NCBI GenBank assembly: GCA_013822685.1
Contig: PNKV01000019.1
Coordinates: 24,716-88,715, forward strand
Direction of reading: 5' to 3'
Source of the DNA: Leptothrix sp. (in: b-proteobacteria)
Lineage (GTDB): Bacteria; Pseudomonadota; Gammaproteobacteria; Burkholderiales; Burkholderiaceae_C
DNA length: 64,000 bases
Both the position numbers and the translations under genes were made by a program. Positions 18,599 to 27,709 of this stretch are shown piece by piece; within the stretch, counting starts at the first letter, position 1, and each line of letters starts with the position of its first letter. The notes below the pieces were generated by a model, which had not been told where the DNA came from, searched no databases, and saw only the letters and a list, made by a program, of their open reading frames with translations.

Positions 18599-19957
18599 AT
18601 GGCACTCACAGAACTGAAAGTTCCCGACATCGGCGACACGACCGATGCCGCCGTCATTGAAATCCTGTTCAAGGTGGGCGACACCGTCAAGGCCGAGCAA
18701 AGCCTGATCACCCTGGAGTCGGACAAGGCCTCGATGGAGGTCCCGGCGGCGCAAGGTGGTGTGGTCAAGGAGATCAAGGTCAAGCTGGGCGACAAGGTCA
18801 GCGAAGGCGCTTTGATCGCGCTGGTGGAATCGGCAGAGGCCGCCCCAGCGCCTGCGCTATCGACAGCGAACGACGCGCCGTCTGCGGCATCCGGCTCGGC
18901 GGAGCCCGAATCGGCCGCGGTGGTGCAGGCCAAGACCCAACCAGCGGAATTGGTCGAGCCTGTGGCGGCGCCCAGCTCACGGACGCCGCCCACGGCCGCT
19001 TTGCCCCCTGCCGAACCACCAGCGAAAGATGGGCATGTGCCCCATGCGTCGCCCTCGGTACGCCGTTTTGCGCGCGAACTGGGTGTGGCCTTGGGCAGCG
19101 TGCAGGGCTCCGCACCCAAGGGGCGCATCACGCACGCCGATGTGCAGGCGTTTGTCAAAGCCGCTTTGGCCAAAGGCCCGGGTGCGGCAACGGCATCAAG
19201 CGGCACGGTTGCCGAAGGTGAGGGCCTCAACCTGTTGCCCTGGCCCAAGGTCGATTTCGCCAAATACGGGCCGATCGAACGCCAGCCCTTGTCACGCATC
19301 AAGAAGCTGTCGGGGGCCAACCTGCACCGCAACTGGGTGCGCATCCCGCACGTCACGAACAACGAAGAGGCCGATATCACCGAGCTGGAAGCCTTGCGCG
19401 TCAAGCTCAATGAAGAACATGCCAAGACAGGCCCCAAGTTCACGATGCTGGCCTTTTTGATCAAGGCCTGCGCGGTGGCGCTGAAGAAGTTCCCACAGTT
19501 CAACGCCTCGCTGGATGGCGATGACCTGGTGCTCAAGCAGTATGTGCACATCGGTTTTGCGGCCGACACGCCCAATGGCCTGGTCGTGCCCGTGATCCGC
19601 GATGCCGACACCAAGGGCTTGTCGCAACTGGCCGCCGAGACGGCTGCGCTCGCGGCCAAAGCGCGCGAAGGCAAGCTCTCGCCGGCCGACATGCAGGGCG
19701 GAACCTTCTCGATTTCGTCATTGGGCGGTTTTGGTGGTACCACCTTCACACCCATCATCAATGCGCCCGAGGTGGCCATTCTGGGCGTGTGCCGCGCGGC
19801 CATGAAACCGGTGTGGAACGGTTCAGGGTTTGATCCGCGTTTGATCATCCCGCTGAGCCTGAGCTATGACCACCGCGTGATCGACGGGGCCTCCGCGGCC
19901 CGCTTCAACGCCTTCCTGGCCACCTTGCTGGCCGATTTCCGCCGCGCAATTCTTTGA
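18599..19957 (+). CDS. aceF: Dihydrolipoyllysine acetyltransferase (PDH E2)
   Basis: The core of the pyruvate dehydrogenase complex; transfers the acetyl group from lipoyl-lysine to CoA. The 452-residue protein has one lipoyl domain (residues 1-75, lipoyl-Lys in ESDKASMEV), an Ala/Pro-rich linker, a peripheral-subunit-binding domain (about 145-185, SPSVRRFARELGVALGSVQG), and the catalytic domain with the acetyltransferase motif YDHRVIDGASAARF near the C-terminus. E. coli AceF has three lipoyl domains, so this is the single-domain form. The lipoyl domain is nearly repeated at the start of lpdA nine bases downstream. Confidence 0.96.
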   Translation: MALTELKVPDIGDTTDAAVIEILFKVGDTVKAEQSLITLESDKASMEVPAAQGGVVKEIKVKLGDKVSEGALIALVESAEAAPAPALSTANDAPSAASGSAEPESAAVVQAKTQPAELVEPVAAPSSRTPPTAALPPAEPPAKDGHVPHASPSVRRFARELGVALGSVQGSAPKGRITHADVQAFVKAALAKGPGAATASSGTVAEGEGLNLLPWPKVDFAKYGPIERQPLSRIKKLSGANLHRNWVRIPHVTNNEEADITELEALRVKLNEEHAKTGPKFTMLAFLIKACAVALKKFPQFNASLDGDDLVLKQYVHIGFAADTPNGLVVPVIRDADTKGLSQLAAETAALAAKAREGKLSPADMQGGTFSISSLGGFGGTTFTPIINAPEVAILGVCRAAMKPVWNGSGFDPRLIIPLSLSYDHRVIDGASAARFNAFLATLLADFRRAIL

Positions 19958-19966
19958 ACTGACACC

Positions 19967-21796
19967 ATGCCTTTGATCGACATCCCTGTGCCCGACATTG
20001 GCGACATCGCCGATGCGGCGGTCATTGAAATCCTGGTCAAGGCGGGTGACACCGTCAAGGCCGAGCAGAGCTTGATCACGCTGGAGTCCGACAAGGCCTC
20101 CATGGAGGTGCCTGCGCCGCAGGCTGGCGTGGTCGGCGAAGTCAAGGTGAAGCTGGGCGACAAGGTGAACCAGGGCACGGTGATCTTGACACTGGAGACG
20201 GGGCAAGCCTCGGTTGCGGCGCCTGCAGCAGCGGCCCCGCCGCCAGCTGCCGCGCCATCCGCACCTGCGCCAGCCCCATCCGCCCCAGCCATTGCTGCGC
20301 CAGCAGCGTCCAGCAAAGAGCCCGACAACGCTGACTGCGATGTGCTGGTTCTGGGAGGTGGCCCCGGTGGCTACAGCGCCGCTTTTCGTGCCGCCGATCT
20401 GGGCCTCAAGGTCATCCTGGTGGAGCGCTATGCCGAGCTGGGCGGCGTTTGCCTGAACGTGGGCTGCATCCCTTCAAAGGCCTTGCTCCACGTTGCTGGC
20501 GTGATGGAAGAGGTCAAGCACTTCGATGCGCTGGGCGTCAGCTTTGGCGAACCCAAGCTTGACCTGGACAAGCTGCGGGCCCACAAATCCAAGGTGACGG
20601 GCAAGCTCACCACTGGCCTGGTCGGCATGGCCAAGGCCCGCAAGGTCACGGTGGTGCGGGGCTATGGCAGCTTTGTGGATGACCGCCGCATCAAGGTCGA
20701 AGTGACCACCGGCCCCGGCCAGGATAAATCGGGCGAGACCCGAACGCTCAGCTTCAAGCGCTGCATCATTGCCGCGGGCTCGCAATCGGTTCGCCTGCCC
20801 TTCATGCCCAACGACGATCGCGTGGTCGACTCCACCGGCGCTTTGGGCCTGCCATCGGTGCCGGGCAAGATGTTGGTGATCGGCGGCGGCATCATCGGTC
20901 TGGAAATGGGCACGGTGTACTCCACCTTGGGCACCCGCATCGACGTGGTCGAGATGAGCGACACCCTGATGCCCGGCGCTGACCGAGACCTGGTCAAGGT
21001 CTGGGAAAAACACAACGCCAAGCGTTTTGACCGCATCATGCTGGGCACCAAGACGGTGGCGGCCGAAGTCACGGCCGAGGGCATCCGCGTGAGTTTCGAG
21101 TCGGCCAAGCCTGGTGCCGAAACGCCCGCGGCACAAACGTATGACCTGGTTTTGCAGGCCGTGGGCCGCAGCCCCAACGGCCGCAAGATCGGCGCGGAGC
21201 TGGCGGGCGTGGCCGTCAATGAGCGCGGCTTCATCCCGGTTGATATGCAGCAGCGCACAAACGTGCCGCACATTTTTGCCATTGGCGACATCGTCGGGCA
21301 GCCCATGCTGGCGCACAAAGCCACGCACGAAGGGCACGTTGCCGCCGAGGTGGCGGCAGGTGAATTGACGAGCGACACCGCCTTGTCTCGCGCCGCTTTT
21401 GATGCCCGTGTCATCCCCAGCGTGGCCTACACCGACCCTGAGATTGCCTGGGTGGGCCTGACCGAAGACCAAGCCAAGGCACAAGGCAAGGCCATCAAAC
21501 AGGGCTTGTTCCCATGGGCGGCCTCGGGCAGGGCGCTGGCCAACGGCCGCTCGGAAGGCTTCACCAAACTATTGTTTGATGCCGAGACCAGGCAGATCCT
21601 GGGCGGCGGCATCGTGGGCACCAACGCCGGTGACTTGATCAGCGAGGTGGCTTTGGCCATCGAGATGGGCGCCGACGAGGTCGACATTGGCAAGACCATC
21701 CACCCGCACCCCACCTTGGGCGAAAGCGTCGGCCTGGCCGCTGAGGCCGCCCACGGGACTTGCACGGATTTGATGCCGCCTCGGCAACGGCCTTAG
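19967..21796 (+). CDS. lpdA: Dihydrolipoyl dehydrogenase with N-terminal lipoyl domain
   Basis: E3 of the pyruvate dehydrogenase complex; re-oxidises dihydrolipoyl groups with FAD and NAD. The 609-residue product is longer than the usual 475 because a lipoyl domain (residues 1-75, ESDKASMEV) and an Ala/Pro linker precede the flavoprotein. The FAD fold starts at [16 protein letters not shown], the redox disulfide is in [16 protein letters not shown], the NAD site is [19 protein letters not shown], and the C-terminal catalytic His is in HPHPTLGES. Lipoyl-E3 fusions are known in betaproteobacteria. It starts nine bases after the aceF stop. Confidence 0.96.
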   Translation: MPLIDIPVPDIGDIADAAVIEILVKAGDTVKAEQSLITLESDKASMEVPAPQAGVVGEVKVKLGDKVNQGTVILTLETGQASVAAPAAAAPPPAAAPSAPAPAPSAPAIAAPAASSKEPDNADCDVLVLGGGPGGYSAAFRAADLGLKVILVERYAELGGVCLNVGCIPSKALLHVAGVMEEVKHFDALGVSFGEPKLDLDKLRAHKSKVTGKLTTGLVGMAKARKVTVVRGYGSFVDDRRIKVEVTTGPGQDKSGETRTLSFKRCIIAAGSQSVRLPFMPNDDRVVDSTGALGLPSVPGKMLVIGGGIIGLEMGTVYSTLGTRIDVVEMSDTLMPGADRDLVKVWEKHNAKRFDRIMLGTKTVAAEVTAEGIRVSFESAKPGAETPAAQTYDLVLQAVGRSPNGRKIGAELAGVAVNERGFIPVDMQQRTNVPHIFAIGDIVGQPMLAHKATHEGHVAAEVAAGELTSDTALSRAAFDARVIPSVAYTDPEIAWVGLTEDQAKAQGKAIKQGLFPWAASGRALANGRSEGFTKLLFDAETRQILGGGIVGTNAGDLISEVALAIEMGADEVDIGKTIHPHPTLGESVGLAAEAAHGTCTDLMPPRQRP

Positions 21797-21866
21797 CCTT
21801 TGAGCGACACCAGCCGGTTACCATGATGGCTTGCCCCTCAGGGGTTCATCCATCGAGGAGTCAAAC

Positions 21867-22013
21867 ATGGCCAAAGGTCAGCAACGCAGCGGCAAGGAAG
21901 TGAAGAAACCCAAGCAGGACAAGACGCCTGCCAAGCCGATTTCTCCGGGCGCTGTCATGCCCAGCATCACCACGGTGGTGCCCGTTCGTGGCAAATTGAA
22001 GAAGGCAGGCTGA
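21867..22013 (+). CDS. Small lysine-rich conserved protein
   Basis: A 48-residue, strongly basic protein beginning MAKGQQRSGKEVKKPKQDKT and ending in PVRGKLKKAG, without a membrane segment or known domain. A clear GAGGAG ribosome site lies before ATG 21867, and coding use resembles its neighbours, which support a real gene. Similar short Lys/Pro-rich proteins occur in Burkholderiales genomes, by recollection rather than search. It stands alone between the lpdA stop and the toxin-antitoxin promoter. The function is unknown. Confidence 0.65.
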   Translation: MAKGQQRSGKEVKKPKQDKTPAKPISPGAVMPSITTVVPVRGKLKKAG

Positions 22014-22044
22014 AAAACCTGACGCAAGCACCTTGGTTCGAATC

Positions 22045-22073
22045 TGGACTTTTATTTTATAAATGTCTAGAAT
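22045..22073 (+). promoter_or_regulatory. Sigma70-like promoter of the Xre/RES pair
   Basis: TGGACT (22045-22050) and TAGAAT (22068-22073) match -35 and -10 hexamers with an exact 17-base spacer. The spacer is markedly AT-rich in this GC-rich genome and contains the palindrome TTTATAAA (22056-22063), a possible site for autoregulation by the antitoxin. Transcription would begin at or within a few bases of ATG 22080, so the message may be leaderless. Prediction only. Confidence 0.55.
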
Positions 22074-22079
22074 TGAATC

Positions 22080-22508
22080 ATGAGTGCTGCATTGCATCTT
22101 TCTCGGGCGGCCAATGCGCCGCCAACGCCGTCGGCCCAGCAAATGGGCGCGGCGGGTTTGCGCGCCTTTGCCCGCATCGCCGAAGCCTGGGGCTTGAACA
22201 CCGAAGAGCAGCTGCGCCTGTTGGGCGAGCCCGCCCGCTCCACCTTCTTTGCCTGGCGCAAATCGCCCGACACTGCCCGCGTGCCCCGCGACACGCTGGA
22301 GCGCCTGTCCAACCTCTTGGGCATCTACAAGTCTTTGCAGATTTTGCTGCCTGATCCGCAGGCGGCAGATGCCTGGGTGCGCCAGCCCAACAGCGCTGAA
22401 TTGTTTGGTGGCCGCTCGGCCCTGGACCGCATGCTGGCAGGCAACGTCAGCGATTTGAACCTGGTTCGCCGTTACCTGGACTCGGTGCGCAGTGGCGGCT
22501 GGGCATGA
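22080..22508 (+). CDS. Xre/MbcA/ParS-type antitoxin (DUF2384)
   Basis: A 142-residue protein with an N-terminal helix-turn-helix-like region (about residues 25-85, FARIAEAWGLNTEEQLRLLG, ARSTFFAWRKSPDTARVP) and a C-terminal toxin-binding DUF2384 segment (LERLSNLLGIYKSLQILL ... DPQAADAWVRQPNSAELFGG). This is the standard architecture of antitoxins paired with RES toxins. Its stop overlaps the toxin ATG by four bases. The antitoxin presumably binds and blocks the RES active site and represses its own promoter, as in characterised pairs such as ParST and MbcTA. Confidence 0.9.
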   Translation: MSAALHLSRAANAPPTPSAQQMGAAGLRAFARIAEAWGLNTEEQLRLLGEPARSTFFAWRKSPDTARVPRDTLERLSNLLGIYKSLQILLPDPQAADAWVRQPNSAELFGGRSALDRMLAGNVSDLNLVRRYLDSVRSGGWA

Positions 22509-23194
22509 CCCAGCTTGTGCCTGAAATCCGGCGTGTGCGCTGGCAGCCCGCCTATCGCATCGTGCCCACGCGTTACCCGTCGGTTTATTTGTTCGACCGC
22601 GTGGCCGAGTTGGAAGATTTTGATGCTTTGTACGCGCTCGAATCATTGACCAACGAACGCGTGCGCGATGAAGTCGGCCAGGTGGATTTGGTGGCGCCAC
22701 AAGACCGCATGGTCGGCCCCGGTTCCGGCCCGGTCATGGCGGCCTTCACCCACCTGAATCCTGAGGGCAGCCGGTTTTCAGACGGCAGTTATGGCGTGTT
22801 CTATGCGGCGCACGACAAGGACACCGCCGTGGCCGAGACCCAATACCACCATGCCCGGTTTCTGGCCGCCACCCGGCAGCCGGCCTTGCAGTTGCCCATG
22901 CGCCTGTATGCCGTGAAGATCAGCGCCCAACTTCACGACCTGCGCCCATTGGACCCTGACGGCGTTGGCGTGCATGCCCAGGACAGCTATGCAGCTTCAC
23001 AAGCCTTGGGCAAACAACTGCGCCAACAAGGATCGGCCGGGGTGGTTTACCGCAGCGTGCGCCACCAGGGTGGGGAATGCGTGGGCCTGTTCAAGCCCAA
23101 AGGGGCCAGCCAGTGCCTGCACGCCGCGCATTTGCTCTACGTGTGGAATGGCCAGGCCTTTGCCGATGTCTATGAAAAGCTGGGGCCTTCCTGA
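22505..23194 (+). CDS. RES-domain toxin (NAD-targeting)
   Basis: A 229-residue RES-family protein. The family's namesake residues appear in order: Arg in GSRFSDGSYGVFYAA, Glu in AVAETQYHHARFL, and Ser in VVYRSVRHQGGECVGLF. Characterised members degrade NAD (by phosphorolysis in MbcT) or ADP-ribosylate a host enzyme (ParT), stopping growth. All three key residues are intact, so the toxin is probably active unless neutralised by the antitoxin encoded directly before it (ATGA overlap). The gene is convergent with dnaE2, with one base between the stops. The precise reaction of this member is inferred. Confidence 0.9.
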   Translation: MTQLVPEIRRVRWQPAYRIVPTRYPSVYLFDRVAELEDFDALYALESLTNERVRDEVGQVDLVAPQDRMVGPGSGPVMAAFTHLNPEGSRFSDGSYGVFYAAHDKDTAVAETQYHHARFLAATRQPALQLPMRLYAVKISAQLHDLRPLDPDGVGVHAQDSYAASQALGKQLRQQGSAGVVYRSVRHQGGECVGLFKPKGASQCLHAAHLLYVWNGQAFADVYEKLGPS

Positions 23195-23195
23195 T

Positions 23196-26100
23196 TCAAT
23201 GGAAGTTGCGGCTTTCAGTGACCAGCCGGCCCAACAATGGCGTCAAGTCACGCAAGTGGTGGGCGATCAGGTGGCTGACATTGCCTTCACGTTGCCAGAT
23301 GCCGTAGACGGCCAGCAACCGTGAGTGCAGCAGCTCCTGGCGTTGGCGATCACGCAGGTGCTTCCAGATGACGACGTTCACGGTGCCGGTTTCATCCTCC
23401 AGCGTCACGAAGACCACGCCGCCCGCCGTGGGTGGTTGCTGCCTGACCGTGACGATGCCGCAAGCGCGGGCCAGCTTGCCGTGGCTGAGTTCGCGCAGGG
23501 TTTGCGCCGACATCAGGCGCTGTTGATCCAGCTTGCTGCGCAGCAAGGCCAAGGGGTGTCGCCGCAAGGTCAGGCCCAGCGAGGCATAGTCAAAAACGAT
23601 CTCTTCGCCTTCCGGAGCGCAGGGCAGGGTGAGCAGGTCTTCATGGACAGGCGCCTCGCGCAGCAAGGCCGGCGCACGGTGCAAGGCCGAGGCCTCCCAG
23701 ACCTGCTGGCGACGGTGGCCGGCCAGGCTGATCAAGGCATCGGCCGCGGCCAGGTGGCGCATGTCGGCCTGGTCAAGCTGGGCCCGGCGCGACAACTCCT
23801 CGACGTTCTTGAAGGGGCCTGCCCGCCGCGCTTCTTCGGTGATGCGCTTGGCGGCATCCGATGACAGCCCGCTGACCATGGACAAGCTCAATCGCACCGA
23901 AGGCTGCCGGCTTTGATCAGTGGGATCGACCAGGGTGCATTCCAGCTCGCTGTGCACGACATCGGGCTGGAGCACCGTCACGCCATGGCGGACGGCGTCT
24001 TGCACCAGTTGGCTGGGCGAGTAAAAGCCCAGGGGCTGTGCGTTGAGCAAGGCGGCCAGGAAGATGGCGGGCTCGTGGCACTTGATCCAGGCGCTGACAT
24101 AGACCAGCAGGGCAAAGCTGGCCGAGTGCGACTCAGGGAAGCCGTAGGCGCCAAAGCCTTGGATCTGCTGGTAGATGCTTTCAGCGAATTGGGGGGAGTA
24201 ACCATTGCGGGCCATGCCCTCCATGATAGGTTGGTGGAACTTGTCGACGCTGCCATGGCGCTTCCATGAGGCCATGGAGCGGCGCAGTTCATCGGCTTTG
24301 CCTGCACTGAAGCCGGCCGCGATCATGACGACCTGCATCACCTGCTCCTGAAAAATAGGGATGCCCAAGGTGCGACCCAGTGCTTCCTCCAGCTGTGGGG
24401 GGCATTCGTATTTTTTGGGGCGCTCCTTGCGGCGCTCCAGGTAGGGCTGGACCATGCCGCCCTGGATGGGGCCGGGCCTGACCAGCGCCACTTCCACCAC
24501 CAGGTCATAGAACGTGCGCGGCTGCAGTTGCGGCAGCATGTTCATCTGGGCGCGGCTTTCGATCTGGAACACGCCGATGGTGTCCGCCTGGCAAATCATG
24601 TCGAAAGTGGCCGTGTCTTTGGGCGGGATGTCTTGCAAGGCAAAGGTGTGGCCCCGCCGCAGGCTGATGAAATCCAGCGCACGCCGCAAAGCCGACAACA
24701 TGCCCAGGGCCAGCACATCCACCTTGAGCATCTTCAAGGCGTCCAGGTCATCCTTGTCCCACTGGATCACTGAGCGGTCAGGCATGGTGGCGTTCTCGAT
24801 GGGCACCAGTTGGCTCAGCGCTTTGCGGGCGATCACGAAGCCGCCCGTGTGTTGGCTGAGGTGGCGGGGAAAGCCCACCAGGATGCAGGTCAGCTCTTGC
24901 CATTGCTGAACGCGTCGCTCGGTGGGATCCATGCCCAGCTCCAGCAAACGCTGGGGGTCGATGCCCCGGCCATCCCACCACTGGTGGTTCTCGGCCACGC
25001 GTTCGATCGACTCGGCGCTGATCCCCAAGGCCTTGCCCACGTCGCGCAAGGCGCTGCGGGTGCGGTAGGTGATCACCGTGGCGGTGAGGGCGGTGCGGTC
25101 GCGGCCGTATTTGCCGTAGAGGTACTGGATGACCTCTTCACGGCGCTGGTGCTCGAAATCGACGTCGATGTCGGGCGGTTCGTTGCGCTCACGCGAGATG
25201 AAACGCTCGAACAGCAGCGTGGTGCGCGCGGGATCGATTTCGGTGATGCCCAGGCAATAGCAAACGGCGGAGTTGGCGGCACTACCGCGCCCTTGACACA
25301 GGATGTTTTGAGATTTGGCGAAGCGAACGATGTCGTGGACGGTGAGGAAGTATTTTTCAAAACCGAGCTCGCTGATCAGGGCCAGCTCTTTCTCGATCTG
25401 GTCTTTCACGTCAGCAGGGGTGCCTTTGGGGAAGCGTTCCAGGCACCCTTGCAGCGTCAGTTGGCGCAGGTGCGATGCGGCGGTTTGGCCGGGCGGCACG
25501 ATCTCTTCTGGGTAGTCGTAGCTCAGCTCGTCCAGGCTGAAGTGGCATTCTTTGACAACATCTTGCGTGGCGGCCAGCAGATCGGCCGGGTAACGCCGGG
25601 CCAGCCTCAAGCGGCTGCGCAAGTGCTGTTCGGCATGTACTTGCAACGCCAGGCCGCAGTCTGGCAAGGGCTTGCCCAGGCGCGTGGCGGTCAGCACGTC
25701 TTGCAGCGGTTTGCGTGAGCGCACATGCATGTGGACATCGCCGCTGGCCACCAGGGGCACGCCGCTGCTTTGGCTGAGCTGGCGCAGGCGTTGCAGCCAC
25801 CAGGCGTCGTCCAGGGCATTGAGCAGCTCGACCGCGATCCAGCATCGGCCCTGGAAATGGGCCTGCAGCCATTGGGCCTGTTCCTGCAATTGAGGCCATG
25901 GCGTGCGGCGGTGGGGCACCATCAGCACCAGGCAATCGTCCAGGCTTGAGGGCTGGATGTCTTGCAGCCTGAGCGGATCGGTGCCCTTGCCGGGCGTGGC
26001 ACGCCTAAGCCGGGTGATGAACTCGCAGAGCCGGCCATAGCCATCGATGTTGCAAGCCAGCACCACGAGCTTGAAGTCGGGCTCCGCTTGCACGGTGAAC

Positions 26101-26366
26101 TCACTGCCGATGATCAACTTGAAATCGGGCGGCGGCTCGCCTTGCTCCTTGGCTTGTTCACATGCTGTGCGCAAAGCCAGGTGGGCGCGAACCACGCCGG
26201 CCACCGAGCAGTCATCGGTCAAGGCCAAGGCCGTGTAGCCCAACTCCAAGGCACGGTCCACCAACTCGCTCGGGTGAGAGGCGCCCCGCAGGAAGCTGAA
26301 GTTGGAAACGCAATGCAGCTCGGCATAAGGGGGCAGGGCTGCACGGCTGGGCCGGCCCGTCGTCAT
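23196..26366 (-). CDS. dnaE2: Error-prone DNA polymerase DnaE2/ImuC
   Basis: A 1056-residue C-family polymerase used for damage-induced translesion synthesis together with ImuA and ImuB. The N-terminal PHP domain (YAELHCVSNFSFLRGASHP, ALALTDDCSVAGVVRAH) and polymerase motifs (GRGSAANSAVCYCLGIT, PPDIDVDFEHQRREEVIQY, GLRTDQ-free DnaE2 layout) fit DnaE2 rather than replicative DnaE1; length is also typical. The frame is open to 26861, but ATG 26366 gives the family N-terminus and overlaps the imuB stop by four bases (ATGA), which shows translational coupling. It is the last gene of the LexA-controlled cassette. Confidence 0.94.
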   Translation of the reverse strand: MTTGRPSRAALPPYAELHCVSNFSFLRGASHPSELVDRALELGYTALALTDDCSVAGVVRAHLALRTACEQAKEQGEPPPDFKLIIGSEFTVQAEPDFKLVVLACNIDGYGRLCEFITRLRRATPGKGTDPLRLQDIQPSSLDDCLVLMVPHRRTPWPQLQEQAQWLQAHFQGRCWIAVELLNALDDAWWLQRLRQLSQSSGVPLVASGDVHMHVRSRKPLQDVLTATRLGKPLPDCGLALQVHAEQHLRSRLRLARRYPADLLAATQDVVKECHFSLDELSYDYPEEIVPPGQTAASHLRQLTLQGCLERFPKGTPADVKDQIEKELALISELGFEKYFLTVHDIVRFAKSQNILCQGRGSAANSAVCYCLGITEIDPARTTLLFERFISRERNEPPDIDVDFEHQRREEVIQYLYGKYGRDRTALTATVITYRTRSALRDVGKALGISAESIERVAENHQWWDGRGIDPQRLLELGMDPTERRVQQWQELTCILVGFPRHLSQHTGGFVIARKALSQLVPIENATMPDRSVIQWDKDDLDALKMLKVDVLALGMLSALRRALDFISLRRGHTFALQDIPPKDTATFDMICQADTIGVFQIESRAQMNMLPQLQPRTFYDLVVEVALVRPGPIQGGMVQPYLERRKERPKKYECPPQLEEALGRTLGIPIFQEQVMQVVMIAAGFSAGKADELRRSMASWKRHGSVDKFHQPIMEGMARNGYSPQFAESIYQQIQGFGAYGFPESHSASFALLVYVSAWIKCHEPAIFLAALLNAQPLGFYSPSQLVQDAVRHGVTVLQPDVVHSELECTLVDPTDQSRQPSVRLSLSMVSGLSSDAAKRITEEARRAGPFKNVEELSRRAQLDQADMRHLAAADALISLAGHRRQQVWEASALHRAPALLREAPVHEDLLTLPCAPEGEEIVFDYASLGLTLRRHPLALLRSKLDQQRLMSAQTLRELSHGKLARACGIVTVRQQPPTAGGVVFVTLEDETGTVNVVIWKHLRDRQRQELLHSRLLAVYGIWQREGNVSHLIAHHLRDLTPLLGRLVTESRNFH

Positions 26367-27703
26367 GAAAAGATGCCGTGCAGGAACAGAGGATTGGACT
26401 GGTTTTCCTGCACATGCCGCTCGCGGAAAACCCACAACAGCCCGGCTTGATCGTTGTGCGCCAGGTAGTAGTCGCGGGCGACGTTTTGCCCATCCCACCA
26501 GCCAGCTTCCACGCGGTGGGGCCCGGCCAGCAACTGAAGAGGATTGAGGTTCAGGGCTTGGGGCTCGGGCAGCAGCCAGCCGGGTTGGGGGTGGTCGGCA
26601 ATGGCCTGGACCGAGGCGCTGCCAGTGGGTGCCTTGCTGGACGACGTGAAAGCGTCCACGGCCGGAACCCAGTGCTGGGTGCGCTCGATCCGGTGGTCTG
26701 CCTGCACCACGGCTTGCTGGACATGCTCTTTGCCGAGCCGGGCCGAGAGCCGGTCCAGCAAAGTGGACAAGGCCTCGCGCTGTTGACGCTGTGCGGCGGG
26801 CGAGGCGAGGGCATCTGGCCCGGCGCCCAGGCCCAGTGTGCTGTGCTCCTGGAAAAGGCAATCGCTGTCGATGGCCAAGGGTTCGATCTCGTCCACATGA
26901 AGGCTCAAGTCGCCCACCGGGCCGCCCAGCGTGGTGCGGCTCAGGTGCTCTGCCAACAGGCGGTGCAGGCGGCCCAGATCGCGTGAGGCCTCTGACAGGC
27001 GCATGACCAACTCACCTTGCGGCGCCACATCGCGGCGGTGGAAATCAAGCTGCCAGCGCAAGGTCAGCACCCTGACGCCGCTCTGGCGGCCCGCCAGCCA
27101 GGCACACAAGGGCTGCAGCAGGCGCCTGGCCGCGAACACCAGCGAGGCGGCGTTGTCCACCCGGCCTGGCAACTCAAGCCGCAAATCAAAACGTTCCGGC
27201 ACCTGCACCCATTCAAAGGCCTCGGGCTTGATGCCATGAGCCTGGTCCAGGGCCAAGAGCAAGGCGGCGCCAAAGCGGCGGCTCATGCCATGCCGGGGCA
27301 GGCGGCGTACATCGCCCAGGGTTTTGCAACCCAGCCGGGACAAGGTGGCCTCGTGAGCCTGCACGGCGCTGATGGTGGACAAAGGCAGCTCGTCAAGGCG
27401 GTTGCTTTTGCCCTTGGTGGGGCGCCCATGCCGTGCCCTCGCCAGCGTGGCCAAGGCAGTCGGCCCGCATGCCCAGCGTCCCCAGCCTAGGTGTGCCGCG
27501 CCTTGCACGATCAAACGCATCAGGTTTTGCGAGCCCCCAAAAAGACGCCGGCTGGCATGCACTTCCATGACCACGCCCTCGTCCAGCAAGGCCACCCGCG
27601 GGGTGAACTGCGAAGCCCACCACGCGAGCGACACGGCATCAAGGACTTCCTGGTCGGTGGACGAGGAGGCCTCTGCGGGCAACAGAGCAATCCAGAGCAG
27701 CAT
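26363..27703 (-). CDS. imuB: ImuB, inactive Y-family polymerase adaptor
   Basis: A 446-residue Y-family-like protein that bridges DnaE2 to the sliding clamp in SOS mutagenesis. The N-terminus MLLWIALLPAEASS lacks the catalytic Asp of active Y-family polymerases (usually DxxxFFASVE), in line with the known inactivity of ImuB. The finger and little-finger regions are recognisable: LDEGVVMEVHASRRLFGG, LARLGCKTLGDVRRLPR-like helix-hairpin-helix (here LSRLGCKTLGDVRRLPRHGM), and the C-terminal GPHRVEAGWWDGQNVARDYY typical of ImuB. It starts six bases after imuA and overlaps dnaE2. Confidence 0.92.
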   Translation of the reverse strand: MLLWIALLPAEASSSTDQEVLDAVSLAWWASQFTPRVALLDEGVVMEVHASRRLFGGSQNLMRLIVQGAAHLGWGRWACGPTALATLARARHGRPTKGKSNRLDELPLSTISAVQAHEATLSRLGCKTLGDVRRLPRHGMSRRFGAALLLALDQAHGIKPEAFEWVQVPERFDLRLELPGRVDNAASLVFAARRLLQPLCAWLAGRQSGVRVLTLRWQLDFHRRDVAPQGELVMRLSEASRDLGRLHRLLAEHLSRTTLGGPVGDLSLHVDEIEPLAIDSDCLFQEHSTLGLGAGPDALASPAAQRQQREALSTLLDRLSARLGKEHVQQAVVQADHRIERTQHWVPAVDAFTSSSKAPTGSASVQAIADHPQPGWLLPEPQALNLNPLQLLAGPHRVEAGWWDGQNVARDYYLAHNDQAGLLWVFRERHVQENQSNPLFLHGIFS

Positions 27704-27709
27704 GGGGCA

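Noticed and set aside
26367..26861. N-terminal extension of dnaE2 by 165 codons
   Set aside because: The added residues lie inside imuB, are Arg/Pro/Ala-rich and have no PHP-domain homology. ATG 26366 couples to the imuB stop.
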